NCBI GenBank assembly: GCA_003013855.2
Contig: ML058407.1
Location: forward strand, 682,001-746,000
Direction of reading: 5' to 3'
Origin: Liriodendron chinense
Taxonomy: Eukaryota > Streptophyta > Magnoliopsida > Magnoliales > Magnoliaceae
DNA length: 64,000 nt
Each line of letters starts with the position of its first letter. Position 1 is the first letter of the stretch. Shown here one piece after another: positions 54,601-64,000 of this stretch. A program made the position numbers and the translations under genes. Under the pieces are notes generated by a model. The model ran no database searches and was not told the origin of the DNA. It saw nothing but the letters and a program-made list of their open reading frames with translations.

Positions 54601-56188
54601 AAGGTTGAAGCCTTCTCCGTATTGGCACGTGTGAAAGCGGCCCCTTCATCTTACTGATTTAAAGGAGAGGTCTACATCGCTCTACGTGTGAGTGCTGGAC
54701 ATTGGAACTTCTTTGCGCGCATGAGGGCTGAGACCTGGTCACTTCACTTGTGATGGTGGAAATGTCTCCACTGTCTTGATGCACGGTTGGTCCCTCCTGT
54801 GGACATCCAATCTTGACTGTCCAAACTTGTATGATCACCCAATCATGACCAGCCAAATATGCATAGCCCGGATCTCCAAAATTCGTGGTCTTGATGAGGC
54901 CTTCCAAGTCATCTTCACTTCATCTCAACCGTACAATATGATCTATCTTTCGATCTTTACGGCCGATTTCCTTCAGGATTGCCTATATATACTTGATTTT
55001 GATTCCTTTTAGACCTTAAATCGTCCTGAGAGGTACGGATCATCTTCAGTCTCCACTAATCACAAAATGGTCCAGGCTTCGATCTCTATGGCTTGCTTTG
55101 CTTCAAGATTACCAACACGCCGAATCTTGCTCTTTATTAGGCCTTTAAATGCTCTGATTGGATCGAATTTTGTCCAACCTCTCCTGATCACCTGAAGACA
55201 GAAAATTCACCTAATGAGAGATAATTAACCGAAAAAACAATGATAATGCTCTTAACAACCAGGGTTAATTATACAATATTAGGTACTCATCACCGTCCCA
55301 TCGGAGACGGTCACTGGCCCTGGTTGCAGTAAGTGGACGCCCTGGAGTGTATCTTCGAAAGTCATATCGTCCATAGAGACGCGTCATGACACTGAGATAT
55401 ACAACTAGGTTGAAACCCTGTTTGCACAAAGACCCCATGGAGTGCCTTCCAGCAAGTCACCCATCCCATCGGAGACGGTCACTGGTCCTGGTTGCACTAA
55501 ACGAAAACCGTGAAGTGTATCTCTGAAAGTCATATCGTCCATAGAGACGCGTCATGACACTGAGATATACGACTCGGTTAAAATCCTGGTTGCTACTCAA
55601 CTAGGAATGCCCGAGGAGTATGGGACCGACATCTAACTGGTCTCAACGATGGCTTAGTCCATAATAAATCCTAGACTTGGTTTCTACGACCATGAACTCG
55701 AGACTATAATCCCTAACGATTTAAACTACTTGCTCGATCTATCCGAGCTTCATTCCTTTAATATTCCATCTATTGTATAACTGCAATTCATAGTGGAATC
55801 TTGTCGCTTTGTGCCGTGGTTTTCTCCCGTAAGGGTTTCCACGTAAAAATCTCTGTGTTGTCTATGTTGTGCTTTATTTATATTTATGCTCCTTTAATGC
55901 TTTATTTAACTCATTTATGATACACGCATGCATTTACTTTTGCCTTCTAATCAAGGGTGATCATCCGTTGATGTAATTAATGGTTCGTGACCAGTTCACA
56001 GCCCGGAATGTAAAAGATCTCGGAATCTCTGGAGTAAAATTCACCTCGCGGTGCTTTCTCGTGTATACTTTGTGATTGCTTATGATTGTCTATGAATGTC
56101 TCTATACTCAGAATTCCCTCAAAATAATGAAACACAGGAAAAAGACTGTCGACGAGCAGTTTCGATTTTTCTAAGCTCTAACAGTGGT

Positions 56189-56586
56189 CCTAGATCAAAG
56201 GATGTCAAGGTTGATGGTTAACCTAATTTAAAACCAAGACTATAGTGAAATCTGGTGGTCTCATAGGTTGAGATCGTGTATCGGGAGTGGAGTAGGTAAA
56301 CCGAACCACTATAAATCGTTGTGGATTATGAGATTGAATGATAGCTATGTGTTGAATGGTTTAGTCAATCATGAATGATAACTGTTTGATGAAATGCCTA
56401 TGATAGTCTTTGCTTACAAATTCATCATATAATTGCCTCGAATGTTATTGTGATAATCTTGGTTGATAAGATTGACTTGATTAGTTTTTTAATTGTAATT
56501 AGAAATTCAAAAAGTCCTATTCACCCCCCTCTAGGACATTAGGCATATCTCCGAGTTTCTCTACTAGTGGTAAAACCAAAATTTCA
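56189..56586 (+). repeat. 5' LTR of D, second part
   Basis: This continues from 34040 after E and its duplicated site (56184-56188) and ends ACCAAAATTTCA, directly before the PBS. Confidence 0.8.
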
Positions 56587-56587
56587 A

Positions 56588-56599
56588 TTGGTATCAGAG
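56588..56599 (+). other. Primer-binding site of D
   Basis: TTGGTATCAGAG one base after the LTR, complementary to the 3' end of initiator Met tRNA as in most Ty1/copia elements. Confidence 0.92.
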
Positions 56600-56657
56600 A
56601 GGGTTCCTCCGCTTAGGTTTAAAAACCCGGAGTGAGATCCTAAGAGAACTTGAAAAT

Positions 56658-58557
56658 ATGTCTAGAGAGGACTCTACATCCGTTACTAAGCCTCCCTTCT
56701 TTGATGGGTCAAACTATTGATATTGAAAAGCCCGAATGTGCATCTTTTTGGAATCTATTGATTCAGACGTGAGGGACATGGTTGATATTGGATATAAACC
56801 CCCAATGGACATTATATGTAAGGAAGGTGAACTGGATGTCCTCAGGCCAGGAGATAAGGCAATGTGGACCGATTATGATAAAGCTCAACGTGTTCATAAT
56901 GCCAAAGGCCTGAATGCCATTTTTTGTTCAGTGTCTAAAGATGAATTTGGTCGGATTCAAAATTGTACAACCAGTAAGCAGGCATGGGATATTCTTGAAG
57001 TTACTCATGAAGGAACAAGCGTTGTCAAATGCTCAAAACTTCAGCGCCCTCACTATACAATTTGAAAACATTACTATGGAGGAGCATGAAACATTTACAG
57101 AATTCTATACCAAACTGAACAAGATCACAAATGAAATGTGGAGCTTGGGGGATCCGGTTCCAGAGAATAGACTGTATAGGAAAATTCTGAGATCTCTACC
57201 GGAACGGTTCTCTTCCAAAGTTACTACCATAGAAGAATGTCGGGACCTAGATACCATGAAAGTTGAAGAATTACTAGGGTCCCTTCAAACCTACGAGCTA
57301 CATTTCAAAAATCCCTCCAAATCCAAAAGTACAGCCCTGAAATCTTCTCACAAGAAACAAGAGTCTGAATATGGAAGTGTGGAAGATCCAGACATAGAAG
57401 AAATGGCACTTATGGCCAAGAAATTTCAAAAATTCTTCAAAACTAGGAGAAATACTTCTAAAAGGAAACCCTATCAGAAGGGTAAACCTTTTGACTCCAA
57501 GAACAACGAAGGAAAATTTTTTAAGTCAAAAGATCCTCAATGCTACAAGTGTAGAGGATTTGGTCACATTGCATCCGAGTGCACCGATAAAAAGGCCAAG
57601 AAAAAGGCAATGGCGGCTAAGTGGGATGATACCGAAGAATCTGAATCAGAATCATACATATACCAAAGTGAGGAGGAGCAAGGTTCAATAAAAAATTTAA
57701 TGGCCTCCATCACTGATATAATGCCTCAAATTGAGCCCATTGCGAAGATCACCGGAGACATTAAAGATCATGAATCCTCTAACACTGAAAATGATTCCTT
57801 GAGTGATGATGAGGATGAGGATGAGGATGAAGGCCTTCAGGAGGTATATAACCAACTATACATTGAAAATATGAATACTATTAAAAAGTTAGGCCAAATG
57901 AAGGCTGAAAATGACAAATTGACAAAAAATCTTGACGGATTGAAAATTGAGAATCAAAAGATGGGTCAAGATCTAGAAGAATTGAAAAGGAAGAATGATG
58001 AGCTTGAATAAGAAAAGAAAAAGCTCATAAGTGGTGAATCTCTAGACAAGCATGCTAGACTTGAGAAAGAACTCAAAGAGGCGAACAGTGAAATTGATCG
58101 TCTTAAGTGTCAAGTCGTTGACTCTAAAAGACGGTTCGCCCAAGGAGAAGAAAACCTTGAAAAACTCCTAGGTGTTGTAAGATCACCAATGAACAGAAGA
58201 GGTTTGGGCTATGACAGTCACACCTCAAAAACTACCTCAATCCATCCTATGGTAAGAAAAGATCATGGTGCATTGGGGAGTAAAACCAAAGCATCTCCTG
58301 TTTGCCATGCTTGTGGACACATTGGCCACTTAAAGTTTGAATGCATGGTGTTCAAAAATTCGGTCAGAAACTTGAAAGGTAAATTTGTACTGACCGGAAA
58401 AAATGTGCAAGCTAATTGGAATCCTTCCATGCATACTTCACCAAAAAAAGGAAACATTCGAAAGAATTATCCTACTCTTCCTAGGAAGGACAAGAGGATG
58501 GATAAACTGTTGGAGCAAGTTAAAATGCTGAATTTGAAAACTGCTCCTCTTGCGTGA
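56658..58557 (+). pseudogene. Gag of D with two CCHC knuckles (broken)
   Basis: The ATG at 56658 is chosen because KPPFFDGSNY, the usual copia Gag start, follows; two TGA codons come right after it. The frame from 56736 shifts near 57045 into the long frame that ends at 58011. The first knuckle CYKCRGFGHIASEC (C-x2-C-x4-H-x4-C) is at 57541-57582. Past the stop at 58009-58011 the same frame continues with a coiled-coil stretch and a second knuckle CHACGHIGHLKFEC at 58303-58344, closing at 58557. A long Gag with coiled coil and second knuckle is a Sirevirus trait. Confidence 0.87.
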
Positions 58558-59330
58558 AAAAGGAAAATCTGATTCTTCCAAGAAAACTAGAGAATCTCAC
58601 CATAAGAATACCCCTCATAAAAGGACAACAACTAAATGGGTGGTTAAGAACAAGTGTTTGGTCATTCATACTGCCCTAAACGCTGGGAATACCCCTAGAT
58701 GGTACTTGGATAGTGGTTGCTCTAGACACATGACAGGTGATAGATCTCAATTTTGTGCATATGACGAATTTGATGGTGGGTTTGTCACATTTGGTGATGG
58801 GAGCATGGCTAAAATCATTGGTAAAGGAACTATCACAGGGCCAGGTTTGCCCGAAATTAGAAATGTGTTGTATGTTGATGGTCTTAAACACAACTTACTG
58901 AGTATCTCACTGATTTGTGATGAAGAGCACTTAGTAAGCTTCTCCAAAGATATGTGCAAGATCCTGAACTCCACAGGAAAATTAGTCATGAAAGGTCTAC
59001 GCATAGGAGACAACTTTTATGTCATTGAAAATCACAACAATTCAAGCTCCTCCACCATGTGTCACGTGACCGTTAGGATGAAACAGAATTATGACACATC
59101 GACTCGGCCATGTACATTATAGAAATCTGTTTAAACTGAGTCAGAAAAATTTGGTGAGAGGTCTACGAAAGATGGGTAAAAGACCTAATGCTTGTGCATC
59201 GCATGCCAGAAAGGTAAACAAGTCAAGGTTACACACAAGAGAACCTCTATCCTGGTCACATCAAAACCATTTGAACTGCTACACATGGACCTAGTTGGTC
59301 CTACCAGGGTACTTAGCCAAGGTGGAAAAT
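58550..59330 (+). pseudogene. Protease and pre-integrase region of D (broken)
   Basis: The frame from 58550 carries the copia aspartic protease with WYLDSGCSRHMTG; the active-site Asp is at 58709-58711. The GAG-pre-integrase domain follows (LGHVHYRNLFKLSQ) but is split over frames after 59090. In copia elements protease precedes integrase, which is the order seen here. Confidence 0.87.
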
Positions 59331-60160
59331 GATACTTCTTTGTAGTCGTTGATGATTACTCTAGATTCACATGGGTCGCCTTCCTAAGAGAAAAATCTGA
59401 CACTTTTGAGGAATTCTAAAAACTTGTGAAGCGACTTCATAATGAGAAAGGATACATGGTAGCAAGAATCAGGAGTGATCACGGCGGTGAATTTGAAGAT
59501 CATCGTTTGAAGGCATTATGCGATGAATTGGGTATTCACCATGAGTTCCTAGCACCCAAAACACCTCAACTAAAATGGGGTTGCTGAAAGGAAAAATCGA
59601 GTATTGTTGGATATGTCCACAGCTATGCTTAATAATAAAAATCTTGCGCAAAATCTGTGGGCCGAAGCAGAAAACACTGCCTGCTATATTATAATTCGAG
59701 TTTATTTAAGGGCAGGTCTAAACAAAACTGCTTATGAACTGTGGTGTGGAAAGACACCAAATGTGAAATACTTTAAGGTCTTTGGTAGTACATGTTATAT
59801 TCTAAGAGACCAAGAAAATTTGGGAAAGTTTGACTCCAAGAGTGATGAGGATATCTTCTTAGGGTACTCATTAAATAGTAGAGCCTTTCGTGTCTACAAC
59901 CTTCGAACCTCATCAGTTCAAGAGTCAATCAATGTGACTGTAGATGATAGCTTGGATAAATCTATGTCTCTAGGTGATGAAGAAGAAGATGAGGGTATAT
60001 GCGAAATAGGCAAATCTGATAAACAACCCTCATCTCCAAATGCCCCCACTACTCCTGGTGATGTACAAATTGTCAAGGATCACCCCCTCAATCAAATCAT
60101 TGGGGATCCTAGCATTGGTGTCAAAACCAGGAGACAGTTAGAGGCAGTCAACAGTCACCT
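59270..60160 (+). pseudogene. Integrase of D (broken)
   Basis: Catalytic residues are spread over frames: Asp in LLHMDLVGP about 59288, Asp in RSDHGGEF about 59474 and Glu in NGVAERKNR about 59580. A TAA follows GGK about 59329, and a frame change lies near 59570. The frame from 59604 to 60179 holds the end of the domain (WAEAENTACYI, KVFGSTCYI, FLGYS) and a Ser- and Pro-rich linker to RT. Confidence 0.85.
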
Positions 60161-61706
60161 GTGTTTCACTTCAAAATAGAACCAAAAAATGCTGATGAAG
60201 CTCTAAACGATGAATTCTGGATCCTTGCAATGCAGAAAGAGCTTCAACAATTCATTAGAAATGAGGTTTGGTATCTAGTCGACAGGCCTAAAAGGAAAAA
60301 TGTTATTGGAACCAAATGGATTTTCAAGAATGAATCCGATGAATCTGGGAATGTAATACGACGTAAGGCTCGATTAGTTGCTCAGGGATATTCACAAATT
60401 GAATGTATTGATTTTGATGAAACATTTGCCCCTGTAGCTAGACTCGAGTCTATTAGAATTCTTACGGCTGTTGCCTTGTGCTTTAAAGTTTAAACTATTT
60501 CAAATGGATGTAAAAAGCGCCTTCTTGAATGGTATTCTTGATGAGGAAGTGTATGTTGAACAACCAAAGGGATTCATTGATCCTAAGTATCCTCACAAAG
60601 TAGTACCGATTGAAAAAGGCTCTTTACGGACTCAAGCAAGCTCCCTGTGCATGGTATGAATGCTTAACTCACTTTCTTATAGACCATGATTTTGCTAGGG
60701 GGAGCGTTAACAAAACTCTCTTTATAAGAGAAGCCGAGAATTCTGTGTTGATTGCCTAGATTTATGTGGATGACATTGTTTTTGGATCCACATATGAGAA
60801 CATGTCCATCTCCTTTGCTAAATTAATGACATCAGAATTTGAGATGAGTATGGTAGGAGAACTTAAGATGTTTCTAGGGCTACAAGTAAAACAACTTGCA
60901 TCAGGTATATTCATTACCCAAGCCAAAATATGCTAAAGATCTTGTTAAGAGATTTGGCTTAGACTCTGGTCGATCTTATACTACTCCTATGAGCACCACT
61001 GTTAAACTATCGAAAGACCTTGCAGGAAAAAGTGTAGATCAACATCTTTATAGAAGCATGATTGATAGTCTTCTTTATCTCACTGTTAGTAGACCAGATA
61101 TTGCATTTAGTGTAGGTGCTTATGCTCGGTTTCAGGCATGATCCCAAAGAATCTCACATTATCGCTGTTAAACGAATCATCCGGTTTGTAGGATGCACTA
61201 CCGAATACGGTCTTTGGTACCCCTTTGATTCATCTACAGATATTGCAGGGTATTCAGATGCCGACTGGGCTGGTAACATGGATGATCGTAAATTAACCAG
61301 CGGTGGGTGCTTTTATGTTGGAAATTGCCTTGTGGCGTGGCATAGTAAGAAACAAAACTTCATCTCTTTATCCACAGCCGAAGCAGAGTATATTGCTATT
61401 GGAAGTTGTTGTGCCCAATTATTATGGATGAAACAAACTTTGACCGATTATGGGATTAACCAAGGCACAATGACTCTATTTTGCGACAATACTAGTGCCA
61501 TAAATATATCGAAAAATCCAGTTCAGCACTCGCGCACTAAGCACATCGATATTAGGCACCACTTTATTCGAGAATTGGTTGAAGATCACATAATATCTCT
61601 CGAACATGTGCCTACCGAGAATCAGCTAGCTGACATCCTAACGAAACCCTTGGACTCGGTTCGCTTTGCTAACCTCCAGAAGTCCATTGGTGTTGGGTGT
61701 GTCTAG
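60161..61706 (+). pseudogene. Reverse transcriptase and RNase H of D (broken)
   Basis: RT motifs in order are GTKWIFKNE, KARLVAQGY, DETFAPVARLESIR, FQMDVKSAFLNG, then the catalytic YVDD at 60763-60774, two codons after a TAG (60757-60759). A frameshift lies near 60485 and another near 60615. The RNase H part from 61116 to 61706 is one open frame with GYSDADWAG, STAEAEYIAIG, FCDNTSAI and a normal end (ILTKPLDSVRF...). Order and motifs are those of copia pol. Confidence 0.9.
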
Positions 61707-62496
61707 TTTACCTAACAAGTGTATGTTTTGCAGGTAATATCTGAGGATTAAGCCTCTCTATCTGATCTTCATAGGTATATCTGAGGACCTTTGCCTCTTT
61801 TTCACATTGCTCTCTAAGAATATTCGGGAACATAGTCCCATTTTTTGTCTTCTATCGATAAATATGGACCTTTAAGGGTCCCTCATTTTGTGTTAGGTTA
61901 TCCCTTGGTACACCAGGACCATGGGTGTTGTATCCTTAGTAAGGGTACTTGGTTTTAAAAGATAATGGTCTGTCCAAAGGATAGACTTTCTATCCAGCAA
62001 ATCTAGTGTAGAATTCCTCTGCTACTGATCAAATGTGTGAAAATTTTGCCAGCCGAATGGTTAGGACCGGTCGGGCTTCAGCAAGACCTGTCTGGACTTA
62101 AGTTATTCACGTTATCCGACCACTCAAGACCGGTCAGGCTGCCATCAGACCAGGCTAGTCGCACCAGTTTCACTCCTCACGACCGGTCACGACCGGTCGT
62201 GCAACCCTAGACCAGTCTGCCCGTGCATCAGCTGTCCATTTGGGGGGGGGGGTCTTTATAAACAGTTGGAGCACATTTGGGTCACTCATTCTCCCATTTT
62301 CTCACCTCCACTTGCTGCTCCAGCTCCCCCTCTTGCACTCCAAGGTGATTTTTGGCAAGATTAGAGTTTCTAACCTCCTCTTCATTGCTCCTCTCCATTC
62401 TCATTCCATTGGTAAGGGATTCACTCTCATCCTTCTTTGTTAAATCCCTTCCTTTCATATCTAGGAGTGATTTAGGGTGTTTTTGTTGTGTCTTCA
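61707..62496 (+). other. Spacer between pol and env-like ORF of D, with possible internal promoter
   Basis: No gene. A short repeat (ATCTGAGGA near 61740 and 61786) lies at the start. Palindromes of the GACCGGTC type follow at 62066, 62117 and as a full pair at 62182-62199, then a run of ten G at about 62242-62251 and a TATA box TATAAA at 62257-62262. This copies the array-then-TATA order of the D LTR. Confidence 0.6.
62257..62262 (+). promoter_or_regulatory. Possible TATA box for the env-like gene of D
   Basis: TATAAA in TCTTTATAAACAG, 240 bp upstream of the ATG at 62497 and about 60 bp after a perfect GACCGGTC pair. Confidence 0.45.
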
Positions 62497-63834
62497 ATGT
62501 CTTCCCAAGAGAGTGAAGATGAGCTCCCCTTGAGGCGAAGTGGTCGGTCCAAGGCAAAGGCTAAACCTCCTCCTCGCCCTTTAAAATCAAAGAAAACCGT
62601 TTCAAAAGGGCAAGGGGCTGCCTCATCTTCCGTTCCCCCTCTTAAATCTCAATCCTTGGGTAAAAATGTCTCATCCCATTCCACCCATTGGGATGACTTC
62701 AAGGACAAAGAGGTGGTATGTGAAAAGTCCAGAAATTTGGATGACTTAGCCAGATATAATATCCATTCCATGTTGAGCGCCATAAATTGGGGTCCCGTAC
62801 TCCACATGGGGGGCCCTATTCAGTTTGACGTAGTTCGGAAGTTCTACGCCTCTTGTGTCCATGTCACCGCCTCTCCCCCCTCTTTTAAAGTTGAGGTTGG
62901 TGAACGGCTGTGCGTTTTTACTTTGAAATCCATTTCTGAATTCGTTGGAGTTCCCATTGTTAAGGAGTCTTCTTTTGATTTTGCCTCACTGGGTCCCAAA
63001 CCCAACCACGTTATTGCCAAATTTTTCTATGGTGATGGGACACCCCAATGGGTAGGAGGTGCGCTTCGGGCGTCCTCCATGTTATGAAATTTCCACATTC
63101 TTCACAACCTCTTCTTCCACAATGTATATCCTCAGAAGAGGAACAAGGCAGATGTCACTGAAACCATGTTTCGTCTGCTCTATCGAGTTGGTCAGGGTTA
63201 TCCGCTTTGTCTCCCATCCCGGATCATGTCCATCATTCACCAAGTTATCTTGCGAGACGATGGAAACTCCTCCAGTCTTTCTTTTGGGCATCTCATATGT
63301 AAATTAGCTGCTGCGATTGACATTGTTGATTCTAATAAAGTTCATAAGCCCATCATTATAAACCGCACCATCATTGCTCGTATGGAGCTTACAAAAGAAG
63401 CCATCCAGAGTCGTCTTTTGCAGGATCAGCAGCAGGATGAGGCTGAGCCATCCTAGCCTGAGGCTCCACCTGCCTCTACTGGCCCTTCCCACACTTCACC
63501 TTCAGCTCCTTCCTCTGATCCATCCCTCGATCCCCGGGCTGCTCTGAGCCGATTCAGTATGCCTCCTAGAGCTTTTTCTCGATGACGATCCCCTTCCGTG
63601 GATCCTCCTTCATACATTACTGAGCTTCGCCAGCTTAAGGAGAGTCTATTTTAATGCCTTGACAGGATCGAGCAGAGCGAGCAGTAGCTTCTGCAGGGAC
63701 ATGCCATGATTCTTGTACAGCAGGAGGCTCTTGTGACTCGCCTCGCACAGTTGGAGAGGCTGATAGAGATGTGGGAGCGCGCGGCGCGTGGGGACGTTCC
63801 ATCCCCTGATTTGGGAGATGGAACAGATTACTAG
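62497..63834 (+). pseudogene. Env-like / putative plant transposon protein ORF of D (broken)
   Basis: One frame from ATG 62497 to TAG 63832-63834 with five internal stops (63085, 63454, 63583, 63652, 63685) and no frameshift, 445 codons in all. A basic Ser- and Pro-rich start (LRRSGRSKAKAKPPPRP) precedes a domain with WGPVLHMGGPIQFDVVRKFYAS and FTLKSISEFVGVP. This resembles the putative plant transposon protein family found after pol in Sirevirus elements. The end is Pro-rich and then coiled-coil-like. I see no signal peptide and no clear membrane segment, so a real envelope role is doubtful. Function is unknown. Confidence 0.78.
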
Positions 63835-64000
63835 TCTCATGTCTTGGTCACAGTTCCTTTTTGTATGACCAACGATATTGTCTGAATTTCATGCACTATC
63901 TTTCTATGGGTTGTCTGTATATTTTACACGGATTGATACATATTTACATTGGGCTGCTTGCCCATTTTGGTATATGTATGGATGCTATTTTCTATAATTA
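63835..64000 (+). other. Start of the non-coding 3' region of D
   Basis: AT-rich sequence after the env-like stop; nothing recognisable. The PPT and 3' LTR of D should follow beyond the window. Confidence 0.6.

Larger units (their letters stand above)
51668..55292 (-). mobile_element. G: 3.6-kb solo LTR of an Athila-type element, TSD CCGTC
   Basis: On the minus strand it runs TGATGAGTACC...GATTGTAGCA, with CCGTC at 51663-51667 and 55293-55297. The U5 end carries the CTCGG/CCGAG hairpin and CACTTGGGTGTGCAA, as in other Athila-type LTRs. A TATA box lies at 52770-52777 (minus) and the stem-loop at 52583-52602. Four degenerate copies of a block with AAGCATCC and ATGGATCAAGG lie at 52050-52460. 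There is no gag or pol. The upstream part (53046-54600) is a GA microsatellite plus GGACGG-rich sequence. It is larger than the other Athila-type LTRs here. Confidence 0.88.
34041..56183 (+). mobile_element. Element E: giant pol-less Tat-type element, TSD GCGGT/GTGGT
   Basis: 22.1 kb as found and about 16.6 kb without the solo LTRs F and G. LTRs are 34041-39982 and 49039-56183. The internal region is only 9.06 kb and carries a PBS, a leader ORF, two gag copies and an antisense gene; I found no protease, RT, RNase H or integrase. The target-site duplication has one mismatch. PBS type and the Gag knuckle (C-x2-H-x4-H-x4-C) relate it to the Tat/Ogre group. It fits the TR-GAG class of gag-only elements but is unusually large. 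Confidence 0.9.
49039..56183 (+). repeat. 3' LTR of E (about 3.5 kb without G)
   Basis: TGCTAGGGCTCAAATTT...GCTCTAACA. It matches the 5' LTR throughout, with fewer units in both tandem arrays. It keeps the empty site of F near 49890 and is interrupted by G at 51668-55292. Confidence 0.92.
32481..64000 (+). mobile_element. Element D: Sirevirus-type Ty1/copia element (contains E, runs off the window)
   Basis: 5' LTR 32481-34040 continues at 56189-56586 after element E. A Met-initiator-type PBS, a long gag with two CCHC knuckles, a copia-order pol (protease, integrase, RT, RNase H), a spacer and an env-like ORF follow. The long gag and the env-like ORF after pol are Sirevirus traits. All ORFs are interrupted. 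The 3' LTR is beyond the window; the expected target-site duplication is AAAAG (32476-32480). Confidence 0.88.

Noticed and set aside
62497..63834. A true viral envelope gene
   Set aside because: No signal peptide, membrane anchor or fusion-like segment is visible; the domain fits the putative plant transposon protein family instead.

Overview
The window is repeat-rich plant nuclear DNA, almost certainly angiosperm heterochromatin. I found no host gene, tRNA, rRNA or CRISPR array. Nearly every base belongs to LTR retrotransposons nested inside one another. The lineages point to a flowering plant: Ty3/gypsy Athila-type, Ty3/gypsy Tat-type (dual RNase H, antisense extra gene) and a Ty1/copia Sirevirus-type element with an env-like ORF. 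I cannot name the species.

The layers were worked out from TG...CA ends, target-site duplications (TSDs), primer-binding sites (PBS) and polypurine tracts (PPT). Element A is an old Athila-type element and the host of the left half: leader, gag and protease at 6710-9633, RT, RNase H and integrase at 28039-30765, and a 3' LTR from 31896. B', a pol-less Athila derivative, ends at 6709 in A's leader. X, an Athila element, ends at 3167 inside B'; the left halves of X and B' lie off the window. B (9634-28033, TSD ATAGA) is a complete pol-less Athila derivative inserted in A's pol. C (17051-27980, minus strand, TSD TCGGT/TCGAT) is a nearly intact Tat-type element inside B's 3' LTR. D (from 32481 past the right edge) is a Sirevirus-type copia element inserted directly after the TATA box of A's 3' LTR. 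E (34041-56183, TSD GCGGT/GTGGT) is a giant pol-less Tat-type element inside D's 5' LTR. F (35045-36986, TSD GCCAC) and G (51668-55292, TSD CCGTC) are minus-strand solo LTRs, one in each LTR of E.

These elements would work as autonomous and dependent pairs. A and X (when intact) encode polymerase and integrase, and B and B' carry only gag and protease. C encodes a full gag-pol broken by one stop codon, while E has only gag. C and E each carry, between their sense genes and the 3' LTR, an antisense gene that can be read as three exons with in-frame GT-AG introns and a C-terminal coiled coil. In C this gene is fully open; in E it is a broken plant-mobile-domain gene.

The signals most worth following are non-coding. 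A short stem-loop about 140-175 bp downstream of the TATA box shows compensatory changes across the Athila-type LTR families. Paired GACCGGTC palindromes occur in both gypsy and copia elements, usually just upstream of the TATA box, and once before the env-like gene of D. The terminal PPT is duplicated about 920 bp upstream in all four Athila copies. E's LTRs hold a 168-bp satellite-like repeat and an array combining CATGCA with CT runs.
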